64,000 bases of DNA, from assembly GCA_035552155.1 (NCBI GenBank), contig DASZLX010000057.1, forward strand, positions 1-64,000. Reading direction: 5' to 3'. This DNA is from DASXHY01 sp035552155. GTDB lineage: Bacteria; Verrucomicrobiota; Verrucomicrobiia; Limisphaerales; DASXHY01. Positions within the stretch are counted from its first letter, which is position 1. Each line of letters opens with the position of its first letter. A program made the position numbers and the translations under genes. The notes beneath the pieces are model-generated. The model saw only the letters and a list, made by a program, of their open reading frames with translations. It did not search any database and was not told the origin of the DNA. This document shows, one piece after another, positions 33,124 to 41,895 of the stretch.

Positions 33124-33954
33124 ATGAGCAACAGCCCGCAGCCGTTCACGGATCACGTTACGCGGAAGAATAAATCTTCGCAGGCCGCGTGGATTGGATG
33201 GATCGCGGCCATCATCATGGCCGTAACGGCGGCGGTTCTCTTGGGCCTTTGGAATTCCTCCAATTCCAATCACCAGCGGGCGCTGGACGCCTTGCAGGGA
33301 ACGTTGGAAGGCGCAAAATCGGACCTGGCAAAAGCTCTTACCCAAAACCAGACCAACCAGGACTTGATTGCCTCACTTACGAATCAAATCGCCGATTTGC
33401 AGAAACAAAAGGAGCTGGTGACCAAAACCTCCAAATCGTTGGAAGACGAGATGCGCGCGGACTTGGAATCCAAAGATGTCACCATTTCGAAACTGCAAGG
33501 CAAGTTAACGGTGAACATCATGGACCGCGTGATGTTTGATTCTGGCGAGGCCGTGTTGAAGCCGGACGGCGAAATGGTGATGCGTAAAATCGCGGCGATT
33601 CTGCAGGAGCATCCGCAACTGGCCATTCACGTCATTGGCCACACGGATAATGTACCCATTCGCCCGAACGCCCAGAGCCGCTTTAGCAGCAATTGGGAGT
33701 TATCGACGGCGCGTGCGTTGGCGGCGGTGCATTTCCTCACGGAACGCGCGGGTGTGGATCCGCGGCGTGTGGGGGCGGTGGGTTATGGCGAGTTCCGGCC
33801 GGTGGCGGACAATTCGACTCCGGAAGGCCGCGCCAAAAACCGGCGGATTGCGATTACGATTCTGCCGGGGGAACTGATTCCCACGGATGCCGCGCCTGTT
33901 TCCATTCCGGGCACGGAAACCAATTCGTTACCGGCGACGCCAGGCGCGAATTGA
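33124..33954 (+). CDS. OmpA-like peptidoglycan-binding membrane protein
   Basis: A 276-residue protein: one transmembrane helix (about 22-42, AAWIGWIAAIIMAVTAAVLLGLW), a coiled-coil region (45-125) rich in Leu, Lys and Gln, and a C-terminal OmpA-like domain (about 130-255) with VMFDSGEAVLKPDG, VIGHTDN, WELSTARA and GYGEFRPVADN, and two Arg in AKNRRIAI. This binds peptidoglycan diaminopimelate. The layout resembles MotB-type proteins without a plug motif; a structural link between inner membrane and wall is most likely. No MotA-like partner gene is adjacent. Confidence 0.85.
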   Translation: MSNSPQPFTDHVTRKNKSSQAAWIGWIAAIIMAVTAAVLLGLWNSSNSNHQRALDALQGTLEGAKSDLAKALTQNQTNQDLIASLTNQIADLQKQKELVTKTSKSLEDEMRADLESKDVTISKLQGKLTVNIMDRVMFDSGEAVLKPDGEMVMRKIAAILQEHPQLAIHVIGHTDNVPIRPNAQSRFSSNWELSTARALAAVHFLTERAGVDPRRVGAVGYGEFRPVADNSTPEGRAKNRRIAITILPGELIPTDAAPVSIPGTETNSLPATPGAN

Positions 33955-33970
33955 TCTTTGAGGTTGAAAA

Positions 33971-34008
33971 AGCAGAAACGCGGTCTCGCAGGGCGCAAGA
34001 CCGCGTTT
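33971..34008 (-). terminator. Hairpin terminator between OmpA-like and aldolase genes
   Basis: An 11-bp perfect stem (33976-33986 with 33998-34008) with an 11-base loop. On the minus strand it is followed by CTGC and a T-run (A-run at 33966-33971 on plus). It sits between convergent genes and may work in both directions. Confidence 0.65.
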
Positions 34009-34021
34009 GCAAAAACAAGTC

Positions 34022-34040
34022 CGGCGGTCATAGACCGCCG
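34022..34040. repeat. Short palindrome CGGCGGTC-ATA-GACCGCCG
   Basis: An 8-bp perfect stem with a 3-base loop, close to the aldolase stop codon. It has the look of a small interspersed repeat; no second copy was found here. Confidence 0.5.
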
Positions 34041-34049
34041 CTACAATAA

Positions 34050-35015
34050 TCAGTCAAAAGCATGCCCTGCGCAGCAGAGCACGTTTTTGATTTTGTGGCG
34101 GACCAGTTCTTTGACCTTGGTGCGCGCCGGGGCGAGATATTTGCGCGGGTCGAATTCCTTGGGGCTTTCGAAAAACACTTTGCGGATGGCCGCGGTCATC
34201 GCCAGGCGGAGATCCGTATCAATATTCACCTTGGTGCAGCCGGTGCGGCGGGCGACTTCGATGTCCGCCTCGGGCACGCCGGCGGTGTCGGTGCCTAGCT
34301 TGCCACCGTATTTATTAATTTCCTCGGCCAAATCCTTGGGAACACTGGAAGCCCCGTGCAGCACGAGCGGATAATCGCCCAGGCCGGCATCCATTAAAGC
34401 CTTCTTGATGGCGGTAAGGCGTTCCAGGTCGAGGTGCTGTTCGCCTTTGAATTTGTAAGCCCCGTGCGAATTTCCGATGGCCACCGCGAGTGAATCCACG
34501 CCCGACGCTTTCACAAACTGCACCGCTTCCTCGGGATGCGTGTAGCAACCACCCTTGGAATAACCGCCGCCTTCTTCGCCGTCGTCATGTTGCGCGCCGA
34601 CGAGCATGCCCAATTCGCCTTCCACCACGCAATCGTGTTTATGGGCGTAATCCACGACTTTTTTGCAGATTTCGACGTTCTTTTCGAAGGGTTCGTGGCT
34701 GGCGTCAATCATGACGCTGGTGAAACCTTCATCGATGCATTCCTTGCAAAGCTCGAAGGAATCGCCGTGGTCAAGATGAACAGCGATGGGAATGTTGGAG
34801 AGACTGACTGCGGCTTCGATGAGTTTTTTGAGGTAAACCGGGTTGGCGTATTGGCGTGCGCCTTTGGAGATTTGGAGCATCACGGGGGCTTTTTCCTCTT
34901 CACAAGCCTCAATGATGGCCTGGAGCAGCTCCATATTATTTACGTTGAAGGCTCCGAGGGCATATTTGCCCTTCAGCGCCTTCGCGAAAAGATCACGGGT
35001 ATGAGTCAATGGCAT
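34050..35015 (-). CDS. fba: Class II fructose-bisphosphate aldolase
   Basis: A 321-residue zinc-dependent aldolase for glycolysis and gluconeogenesis. Zinc and substrate motifs: AVHLDHGDSFE (His80, Asp82, His83), VVEGELGMLVGAQHDDG, AIGNSHGAYKFKG, LHGASSVP and NIDTDLRLA. The ATG 35015 starts MPLTHTRDLF, the family N-terminus; upstream in-frame codons are not family-like and contain a short heptad-type sequence (35017-35038). It is separated from the upstream gspF gene by a terminator. Confidence 0.93.
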   Translation of the reverse strand: MPLTHTRDLFAKALKGKYALGAFNVNNMELLQAIIEACEEEKAPVMLQISKGARQYANPVYLKKLIEAAVSLSNIPIAVHLDHGDSFELCKECIDEGFTSVMIDASHEPFEKNVEICKKVVDYAHKHDCVVEGELGMLVGAQHDDGEEGGGYSKGGCYTHPEEAVQFVKASGVDSLAVAIGNSHGAYKFKGEQHLDLERLTAIKKALMDAGLGDYPLVLHGASSVPKDLAEEINKYGGKLGTDTAGVPEADIEVARRTGCTKVNIDTDLRLAMTAAIRKVFFESPKEFDPRKYLAPARTKVKELVRHKIKNVLCCAGHAFD

Positions 35016-35109
35016 AAGTTTCGAATTCGAGTTCAATGACCGCGCCGCCAGGTGGGGGGCGCGATTCAGCGGGGGATAATAGGAAGTGATACGCCGAATG
35101 GAAATAAAA

Positions 35110-35140
35110 ATTGCAGGGTGAGAATCTCTCACCCTGCAAT
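35110..35140 (-). terminator. Rho-independent terminator of the gspF/pilC gene
   Basis: A 14-bp perfect stem (35110-35123 with 35127-35140) with a 3-base loop, followed on the minus strand by a T-rich run. It lies 20 bases after the gspF stop. Confidence 0.85.
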
Positions 35141-35160
35141 TGGCTGGACGAAAATTCGGA

Positions 35161-36366
35161 TTATTTGCTGACGACTTCGCTCAGTTTGAAGATCGGCAGG
35201 AACATACAAATGACCATGCTGCCAATCACCACGCCGAGAAAAACGATCAGAATGGGCTCAATCATCGCCGTGAGGCCCGACAGCACGGTCTCGATTTCTT
35301 CATCGAGAAAGTCCGAGATGCGTTCAAGCATGTTGTCGATTTTGCCGGTTTGTTCGCCGGCGGTAATCATGCGGACGACCATGCTGGGGAAGACGGGATG
35401 CTTGGCCAAAGCGGCCGAAATGCTTTGACCGCGCTCGATATCAGAGGCCGCCACTTTGATGGCTTTTTCCATGACGACGTTGCCGACGGTCTGGGAAACA
35501 ATTTGGAGCACTTCAAGAATCGGGACACCACTGCGGATCAGGGAGGACAAGGTGCGGGTAAAGCGCGCCAGACAGATTTTATGGGCAATGCCGCCGAAGA
35601 TGGGGAGTTTGATGCGGCGCGAATCCCAGAATTCGCGGCCGGCGGGCGTTTTGATGAAATAAAACCAGCCATAGACAGTGCCACCGCCGCCGAGCACAAA
35701 AAAGATAATGTAGCTTTTGACGAAATTGCTGAAGTCGATCAACGCTTGCGTCGGGGCGGGCAGCTTGGCGCCGAAGCCGGAGTAAACTTCGCCGAACACG
35801 GGCACGACTTTGACCAGCAGGAAAGTGGTGATGAGCACCGCCACCACGCTGACCACGGTGGGATACATGAGGGCGGATTTGACCTTTTTGCGGAGCCGGG
35901 CGGTATTTTCCAGGTAAGTGGCCAAACGTGCGAGAATTTCCGCCAGCAAACCGCCCTTTTCACCGGCCGAAACCATGGCCACATAAAGGCGACTGAACGC
36001 CTTGGGGTGCTTTTGCAACGCCTCGGAGAAACTGTCGCCGCTTTCCACGCGCGTGCAGACGTCCTTGATAGTGTCCCGCATCACCTTGTCGCTGGTTTGC
36101 TCGGCGAGTGCCTGGAGGGATTGGACCATCGCCAGACCTGCGTCAACCATCGTTGCCAACTGGCGGGTAAAGATGACCAGGTCGGCCAAGCCGACTTTGC
36201 CGCCCGCGGTTTTGCCTTTCTTGCCGACCTTCTCCTGGATGGAGACCACCAGGAGGTTGCGATTGAGCAGCGCGGCAATGGCAGCCTGCTCAGTGCCGGC
36301 TTCCACTGAACTGCGAACCTCGCGGCCCGAGCCGGTTTCGCGTGCGACGTATAAAAATGAGGCCAT
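35161..36366 (-). CDS. Type II secretion/type IV pilus platform protein GspF/PilC
   Basis: A 401-residue polytopic inner-membrane protein, the platform that converts ATPase motion into pilin polymerisation. Two GspF domains are visible, each beginning FTRQLATMVDAGLAM (about 70) and FTRTLSSLIRSGVPILEVL (about 270), with three hydrophobic helices (TVVSVVAVLITTFLLVKVVP, IIFFVLGGGGTVYGWFYFI and LIVFLGVVIGSMVICMFLPI). The first domain follows a cytosolic N-terminus. ATG 36366 starts MASFLYVARE. The ATPase and secretin genes are not in the window. Confidence 0.93.
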   Translation of the reverse strand: MASFLYVARETGSGREVRSSVEAGTEQAAIAALLNRNLLVVSIQEKVGKKGKTAGGKVGLADLVIFTRQLATMVDAGLAMVQSLQALAEQTSDKVMRDTIKDVCTRVESGDSFSEALQKHPKAFSRLYVAMVSAGEKGGLLAEILARLATYLENTARLRKKVKSALMYPTVVSVVAVLITTFLLVKVVPVFGEVYSGFGAKLPAPTQALIDFSNFVKSYIIFFVLGGGGTVYGWFYFIKTPAGREFWDSRRIKLPIFGGIAHKICLARFTRTLSSLIRSGVPILEVLQIVSQTVGNVVMEKAIKVAASDIERGQSISAALAKHPVFPSMVVRMITAGEQTGKIDNMLERISDFLDEEIETVLSGLTAMIEPILIVFLGVVIGSMVICMFLPIFKLSEVVSK

Positions 36367-36723
36367 AATTCGTAATTGCTTAAATTCAAAAAGCTCGCTC
36401 GCTCTTGAAAGCAGCCGGTGTTCCAATTTTCAGCCTGCAAGTCAAAGCGCGATAATTTTCCCTTCACCATCCGAAATTTAGCGTTATGGCGCCGGTTGGG
36501 CCGGTCGTTCGGGGCGTTTTGAAGCACGGCAATTGCCCTGTTTTTAGGCTTTGACCCGAAGCGGGACGGGAGGAATCGAAAAAACTTGTTGTCAAAGCCC
36601 GCGATTTTCCTTATCAATTCGGGCAAATGCACCGGGTTGGTGCCGGGGGTAAACTGTTTTTACCCCGTTCTGTAATGTACAAGAAACATGTACCAAACTA
36701 ATAAACTAAACTGGAGGAACCAA
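36367..36723. other. Divergent region between gspF/pilC and porin genes
   Basis: A 357-base region without a gene. It holds a sigma70-like promoter (36589-36617) and a small hairpin GGGGTAAA/TTTACCCC (36646-36666), which lies about 60 bases before the porin start and may be an operator or the 5' end of the transcript. A strong ribosome site GGAGG (36713-36717) precedes the porin ATG. Confidence 0.5.
36589..36617 (+). promoter_or_regulatory. Sigma70-like promoter of the porin gene
   Basis: TTGTCA (36589-36594), 17 bases, then TATCAA (36612-36617). Five of six and four of six consensus bases respectively, with an ideal spacer. Confidence 0.45.
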
Positions 36724-37980
36724 ATGAAGTTTAATAAATGGACATTAGGGTTAGCAGCGGTCGGATTGGTCAGTTTGAACTCCGCCGCTAATGCGGACGA
36801 TGCAGCAGCGCCTGCTTCGACCGTTTTGACGGCCCTTTCGTCAACTACGCTCAGTGGATACGTCGATACGTCGGCTCAATGGAATCTGGGCACGGGCAAC
36901 GCCAATTCCCCGAACTATAGCTTCGGCGGCGACAGCAAAGCCGACGGCTTCAACCTGAATGTTGTTCAGCTCTCGCTCGACAAACCGCTGGATGAAAGCG
37001 AATGGTCGTCTGGCTATCACGTTGATCTGTGGTTGGGACCCGATGCGAACGCGCTCGGCTCACAATCCGTCGGCGCGGATGGCGCGGCTGATTTCGCGAT
37101 TCGCCAGGCCTATGTCACGCTCCGCACGCCGGTCGGCAATGGCATCGACTGGAAAATCGGCGTATTTGACACCGTGATCGGTTATGAATCGTTGGCCTCG
37201 CCCAACAACCCGAACTATACGCATTCGTACGGGTTCACCATCGAACCGACCACGCACACGGGCATTCTCGCCTCGTATAAGATCAACGACATGCTCAACG
37301 TCTCGGCGGGTATTGCCAATACGTTCGGGCCGGTGATCAACGAACGGGCCCAAGGCCCGAACTTCGGCTCGAGGACCACGGCTGAGTCTTACAAGACCTA
37401 CATGGCGGCAGTGGCTCTCACGGCCCCGTCCAGCTGGGGTTGGATCGGCGGCTCGACGCTGTCCGCCGGCGTGGTGAATGGTTTCAATAGCTCCGCAGGC
37501 GAGTTTGGCGGCGGTGCCCAAACCAGCTTCTATGCAGGTGCCACAGTGAATACGCCCATGACGGCGTTGAAACTCGGCGCTTCGCTGGACTATGTGAATC
37601 AGTGGGACAAAAACGCGGCCTTCGCCGCTGGCAACGATGGCGAGTTCACCGGCGACGGCTCGGCATGGGCTGGCGCGCTCTACGCGTCATTCCAGGCCAC
37701 GGAGAAACTCAGCCTGAATCTGCGTGGGGAATTCCTTGACGACAGCGCCGATATGGTCGTGGATTCTTCCGAGTTGGGAATGAACCGCGCCAAAATCTGG
37801 GCCGCCACTGCGACCGCGCAATATGACCTCTGGAAAAACGTGATCACTCGCGTTGAATTCCGCTGGGATCATAGCGACGCCGGCAAGCTCTTCGGCGCAA
37901 ACTCGAACTCGTCCACGTCTTCGGGTCCCTCACGCCGTAATGCCTACATGCTGGCAGCGCAAGTCATCTACAAGTTCTAA
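36724..37980 (+). CDS. Outer-membrane porin-like beta-barrel protein
   Basis: A 418-residue exported protein. The N-terminus MKFNKWTLGLAAVGLVSLNSAANA is a signal peptide; the mature protein begins with an Ala-rich stretch and then about 16 amphipathic strands (SGYVDTSAQWNLG, VVQLSLDKPLD, KIGVFDTVIGYESL ... LAAQVIYKF) ending with Phe, a barrel-assembly signal. It is similar to the OprB/DUF1597-type porins common in Verrucomicrobia. The ATG 36724 has a strong ribosome site, unlike most genes here, consistent with high expression. A strong terminator follows. Confidence 0.85.
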   Translation: MKFNKWTLGLAAVGLVSLNSAANADDAAAPASTVLTALSSTTLSGYVDTSAQWNLGTGNANSPNYSFGGDSKADGFNLNVVQLSLDKPLDESEWSSGYHVDLWLGPDANALGSQSVGADGAADFAIRQAYVTLRTPVGNGIDWKIGVFDTVIGYESLASPNNPNYTHSYGFTIEPTTHTGILASYKINDMLNVSAGIANTFGPVINERAQGPNFGSRTTAESYKTYMAAVALTAPSSWGWIGGSTLSAGVVNGFNSSAGEFGGGAQTSFYAGATVNTPMTALKLGASLDYVNQWDKNAAFAAGNDGEFTGDGSAWAGALYASFQATEKLSLNLRGEFLDDSADMVVDSSELGMNRAKIWAATATAQYDLWKNVITRVEFRWDHSDAGKLFGANSNSSTSSGPSRRNAYMLAAQVIYKF

Positions 37981-37997
37981 TTCCGTTGGAACTTTTC

Positions 37998-38030
37998 AAA
38001 AACCCTCCCGGGCAACCGGGAGGGTTTTTT
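37998..38030 (+). terminator. Rho-independent terminator of the porin gene
   Basis: A 9-bp GC-rich core stem (38003-38011 with 38016-38024) extended by A-T pairs, GCAA tetraloop, then TTTTTT (38025-38030). Strong. Confidence 0.92.
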
Positions 38031-38104
38031 GTTTCTTGCGCGGAAAAAAGAAAGCGTGAAAGGAAATGACGAGTAACAATTGGAGTGTAACCGCCCCCTG
38101 TTCG

Positions 38105-39250
38105 TTATCTCCTCACCCCGGACTGCCGCATGAATTGCTCGATGGCTTCAACATTCGCCCGGGCTTGTTCCGCCTGAGTCGGGCTCGCCAAAAGCTCCCG
38201 GAAAATGACCAGCGCCTCCTCCAATTTCCCCTGCCGGACGAGGCACGCGCCCAGGTTTGATTTGGCGTCGTCCCCCACCAGGCGCGGATCAAAACTCACC
38301 CACTGGTCGTAACTGTGGTCCTTGCCCATCTGGACCAGCCGTCGCAGCAATTGCTCCGCCTCGCCAAACTTTTCCGAACTCGCTGCCTGCCGTGCGAGCA
38401 ACCATAGCAGCGGCACGCTCGAGGGAAACCATCGCAACGCCAGGTTTTCGAGCAGTTCAGGACTGAACCCGGGCGGTAATTGAGCCGGTGGCAATGACAG
38501 AAGATGTTCGAGCAGCAGGCTGACAACGGGCGTTGGAGGCTCTTCCTGACGCGTCAGGGGCAAAAGGATGGCAGCGGCTTCGCGCAGCACATTTTCCCAG
38601 CGCGCGTCTTCCAACTGCGCCAACGTCCGCGCGTATTCGACCAGGTAATAAAGCTGTCCCGGACGCTCTCGCAATTCGAGTTCCAGCAATCGCGCCGCCC
38701 GGCGCAACTTTGCGGGCAGTAATGCGCCAATATAACCGTAATGTCGAATCGTGATGGACGAAAAAAGCGCGTGCTGCCCGGTTTTCGCCTCTATCTCTTC
38801 AATCTCCGGACGAAAATCGGGATGGCATCGGCCCTGGAAACGCAGGTCGTCGCGCCGGCGAAACAGCCGCAGTTGCCACATCATCGAATGATAATCGAGG
38901 CGGTCGGCGTCTTTGAGGTCCTGGCGGCGGATGAAATAGGCGAGCGCGTCCGTTCGCTCGAGGCTGGAACGGAGTTCGTCGGCGGATTCAGGAAGCAATT
39001 CCTCGTCCGCGTCCAGCCAAAGGATCCAGTCGCCGCGCGCGTGACTGATGGCAAAATTGCGGGCGGCGGAAAAGTCGTCGCACCAGGGAAAATGGCAGAC
39101 TGTCGCCCCGGCTTCCTTCGCCAGTTCCACGGTTCGATCCGTGGAGCCGGTATCCGCCACGATGATTTCGCCGGCCACGCCGCGCACGGAGGCAAGCGCG
39201 CGGGAAATATTTTTTTCCTCGTTTCGCGCGATGAAACAGACGCTAAGCAC
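38105..39250 (-). CDS. Glycosyltransferase family 2 with TPR-like tail
   Basis: A 381-residue protein. The N-terminal 200 residues are a GT-A glycosyltransferase: MLSVCFIARNEEKNISRAL, GEIIVADTGSTDRTVELA and LWLDADEEL (the DxD metal site). The C-terminal half is helical and TPR-like (LGACLVRQGKLEEALVIFRELL). Such fusions are often called GT2/SunS-like and can glycosylate proteins or envelope polysaccharide. Its start lies 3 bases after the stop of the zinc protein gene upstream, so it is the last gene of the MoxR-led run. Confidence 0.88.
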   Translation of the reverse strand: MLSVCFIARNEEKNISRALASVRGVAGEIIVADTGSTDRTVELAKEAGATVCHFPWCDDFSAARNFAISHARGDWILWLDADEELLPESADELRSSLERTDALAYFIRRQDLKDADRLDYHSMMWQLRLFRRRDDLRFQGRCHPDFRPEIEEIEAKTGQHALFSSITIRHYGYIGALLPAKLRRAARLLELELRERPGQLYYLVEYARTLAQLEDARWENVLREAAAILLPLTRQEEPPTPVVSLLLEHLLSLPPAQLPPGFSPELLENLALRWFPSSVPLLWLLARQAASSEKFGEAEQLLRRLVQMGKDHSYDQWVSFDPRLVGDDAKSNLGACLVRQGKLEEALVIFRELLASPTQAEQARANVEAIEQFMRQSGVRR

Positions 39251-39253
39251 GGG

Positions 39254-39553
39254 TCAATCTCCGAATAATTTTTTCAACGTGTCCCGCGCCTGGGATTCGC
39301 GCGAGTTGTTTTCCGCCTTGGCGGCGAACTCGCGGCGGGCCATTTCGAAATATTCGCAATAGTTGGCCATCGGTTTGTCGAACACCGGTTCGGCGCGCCG
39401 GTCCCGGCATTGGTAAGCCGCGCGCGGGTCGTAACTCACACAATTCAAACACACTTTCAGATCCGCGCCGCAAAGGCACGCTTCGGAGCGGCCCGGAGTG
39501 CCGGCCAGCGTGTATTCGGCCCCGCATTTCCAGCAATGTCGCGTCAATGCCAT
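39254..39553 (-). CDS. Small cysteine-rich zinc-binding protein
   Basis: A 99-residue protein. Cys motifs CWKCGAEY (near 7-14), CLCGADLKVCLNC and CRDRRAEPV...NYCEYFEM match a small conserved family with unknown function; zinc binding is likely. It starts with ATG at 39553 next to a heptad element (39564-39648) and directly precedes the GT2 gene by 3 bases. Confidence 0.75.
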   Translation of the reverse strand: MALTRHCWKCGAEYTLAGTPGRSEACLCGADLKVCLNCVSYDPRAAYQCRDRRAEPVFDKPMANYCEYFEMARREFAAKAENNSRESQARDTLKKLFGD

Positions 39554-39563
39554 GGGGACATTG

Positions 39564-39648
39564 TATTTTCTTTCGTGATTTTGGCGAGCCGGTTTGTGGG
39601 GCGTGTCCCGAAGCGTATCGACAAAATCACAAAACACGAAATACAGCA
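39564..39648. repeat. Heptad-repeat inverted element
   Basis: The left arm is TATTTTC TTTCGTG ATTTTGG (39564-39584); the right arm is ACAAAAT CACAAAA CACGAAA TACAGCA (39621-39648). Inverted, 7-bp period. It lies between the transglutaminase and zinc protein genes. Confidence 0.75.
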
Positions 39649-39654
39649 CGTCCG

Positions 39655-41895
39655 TTAACTCACACCCGCCGGACGTTCCATCTGCGACAATTTCGCCACA
39701 CATTCCCGCGCCTCCCGCCGCAATTCCTCCCGGTCCGCATTGCCCAAGCCTTCCGGATCAAACCGGTAGCGGTAGTGCAGCCGCAATAGAGCGCGCAATG
39801 GGCTTTGCAATTCCAACAACTCGGGCTCCGCTGCCGCGCGCTTGAACCATTCGGCGAGCGATTCATTCGGCATCCGGGTGAGGCCGCGTTGCGCGAGTTG
39901 CTTTTCGATTTCATAAAATTCCGAATCCAACCCCGGCCATACTAATTTCCGGCCCGGCCCTGCGAGCGCGCCGCGCCGCCGCCGCTGGCGCACAATCTGG
40001 AACAGCAACAACGCCAGCACGGGCACCAGGCCCATCAGGATATATTGCCGCAAATGCGTCTGGCCCCAGCGCAGTCGGGAAAACTGAAACCGCAACCACC
40101 ACCACGCATCCGACGCCCAGGGAGAGCCGCTGTGCGCCGATTCCACCGCGAACCATGTGCCCGGCGTGGTGTCAAAATCCTCCCAAATTCTCTTCTCGTC
40201 GTTCCAGACGATGCACCAGGCGTGGGCGTCGCGCAGACGCACTACATAGCCGCCCATCCCGGGTTCGTGAACCGAGTAACCTACGGCGTAGCGCGCAGGG
40301 ATGCCCGCTTCGCGCAGGAGCAACACCGTGGCCGTCGCGAAATACTCGCAATGACCGGCGCGCGTTTTGAGCAGAAACCGGCTCAAGGGCGTCGCGGATT
40401 TGTCCGGTTCATTATCGGCATCCTGCCACATGCGATACGTGAATTGCGTGGCAAAAAATTGTTCCACGCTTTTCAAAATCTTGTCCCGGTTCTGGCCTTT
40501 CAGGTGCAGGTCGGCCACGATTTCGTCCAACGCCGGAGCCTCGTTGGTGGGCACGTACAAATCGGGCGCCGCGAAGCGACTCGGCCATCGATTACGAAAT
40601 TCCCGGGGGTTCCGGCGCATGTCCGGCCGCGAATTCGTTTCCGATCTTCGCTCGGAAAACCGGTTGAAAAATTCGAAGTTCGTGCGCGAGAGCGCATTCG
40701 TCTCCGGCAAGGAATCAAACGTGGCTCCCGGGCCGTACACCGCGTCGAATTGCACCAGCCCTGGTCCTTCCGCGAGCGCCGCGCCCATGCTGTTGGTTTG
40801 CAGGCTGTAGATGGGCAGATTTTCCAGCCGCGTGGTGCCCGACGGCAACGGCAGCAGGCCGACCGCATTCCCGCTGCTGCGGTCCTTGCTCTGCAGATAA
40901 CCGGCGATGCCGATGCGCGAGGTGTTTGTCTTCTCACCCTGCAGCGGCCAGGTATTTTCGTTGGTAATGGCGTGGTCGGCAGGAACGAAACTGGTGCGCG
41001 AGCGGGCCTGCCACGCCGGTGAGCGAAACGTGCGGTAGCTCGCCTCGCGCAAATACGCCGGCGGCTCCCCGGATTCCGGTTTGAGGCGCAGCACAATTTT
41101 CGTGGAAGTCTTAATCCGGCCAATCTGGCCGATCTGCGTTTCACTTTGCGACGGGTCGGTATGGTTGCGGCCAAACCATTGCGTGATCATCTGGACATTG
41201 AAACCGGTCACATATCGCTGGATCAACAGGATGCCGCGCGCGCCGGAATAACCGAATACCACCGCCAGCATCAGCGCGCTCAGCCAGAGGACCAGCCCGA
41301 ATCGCCGGGGCCGCCGCACCCACAGAACCCAGCCCAGCAACAGGCACAAGCCCCAGAAAAAAGTATTGTCCTCGCTTCGGTGCACGCTCGCGGCGAACAG
41401 GCACAGGGCAAAATACGGAAACGCCACATCCACTCCCTGCCCGGTCGGAGGCGGTTTGCCATTTCTCTTCGCCCGGTTCCAACGGTACCGGAGAATGAGC
41501 GAAATGGTGTGCAGGGGAATTTCCTGGCGCGAGCTGAAGACTTGCGCGCACATGAACAGGAAAAAAATCATCGGCACCCAACGAATCAGCGACGCTGCCG
41601 TGCGCGCGGTGGCCAGGCCTGCTTCGCGTTGCGCGCTGACGCTGGTTCCTCGAAAAACGTTTCCGACGCCTTCCGGCCCGCCGTTGTCCGCAAACGCATA
41701 AACCGCCGCCGCGAGGAACAGCAGCGCGCAAAAGCTCCAGATCCGCTTGAAGTCATCATCTGAAATATCCCAGCGCACCTTGACGAAGCGCGAGCTTTCC
41801 AGCAGGGCGCCCATGATGGCGCCCGGAATGAGAAAGCCGGTTTGCCAGCCCCAAAAGAGCAGGGTCGCGCCCAAAACAAATGGCGGCGTTTTCAT
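39655..41895 (-). CDS. Transglutaminase-like membrane protein (TgpA-like)
   Basis: A 746-residue protein. The N-terminal third has about six transmembrane helices. A periplasmic transglutaminase-like domain follows with the catalytic triad visible: TRAGHCEYFATATV (Cys), DAHAWCIVW (His) and WEDFDTTPG (Asp). One more helix (YILMGLVPVLALLLFQIV) precedes a cytosolic tail ending in a DUF4129-like helical region. In P. aeruginosa TgpA is essential. This protein forms the standard group with the MoxR ATPase and DUF58 protein. Its ATG overlaps the DUF58 stop by 4 bases. Confidence 0.9.
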   Translation of the reverse strand: MKTPPFVLGATLLFWGWQTGFLIPGAIMGALLESSRFVKVRWDISDDDFKRIWSFCALLFLAAAVYAFADNGGPEGVGNVFRGTSVSAQREAGLATARTAASLIRWVPMIFFLFMCAQVFSSRQEIPLHTISLILRYRWNRAKRNGKPPPTGQGVDVAFPYFALCLFAASVHRSEDNTFFWGLCLLLGWVLWVRRPRRFGLVLWLSALMLAVVFGYSGARGILLIQRYVTGFNVQMITQWFGRNHTDPSQSETQIGQIGRIKTSTKIVLRLKPESGEPPAYLREASYRTFRSPAWQARSRTSFVPADHAITNENTWPLQGEKTNTSRIGIAGYLQSKDRSSGNAVGLLPLPSGTTRLENLPIYSLQTNSMGAALAEGPGLVQFDAVYGPGATFDSLPETNALSRTNFEFFNRFSERRSETNSRPDMRRNPREFRNRWPSRFAAPDLYVPTNEAPALDEIVADLHLKGQNRDKILKSVEQFFATQFTYRMWQDADNEPDKSATPLSRFLLKTRAGHCEYFATATVLLLREAGIPARYAVGYSVHEPGMGGYVVRLRDAHAWCIVWNDEKRIWEDFDTTPGTWFAVESAHSGSPWASDAWWWLRFQFSRLRWGQTHLRQYILMGLVPVLALLLFQIVRQRRRRGALAGPGRKLVWPGLDSEFYEIEKQLAQRGLTRMPNESLAEWFKRAAAEPELLELQSPLRALLRLHYRYRFDPEGLGNADREELRREARECVAKLSQMERPAGVS

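Noticed and set aside
36646..36666. Hairpin before the porin gene as a terminator
   Set aside because: The stem is followed by GTTCTG, not a T-run, and lies inside the porin 5' region; listed only as a possible operator.
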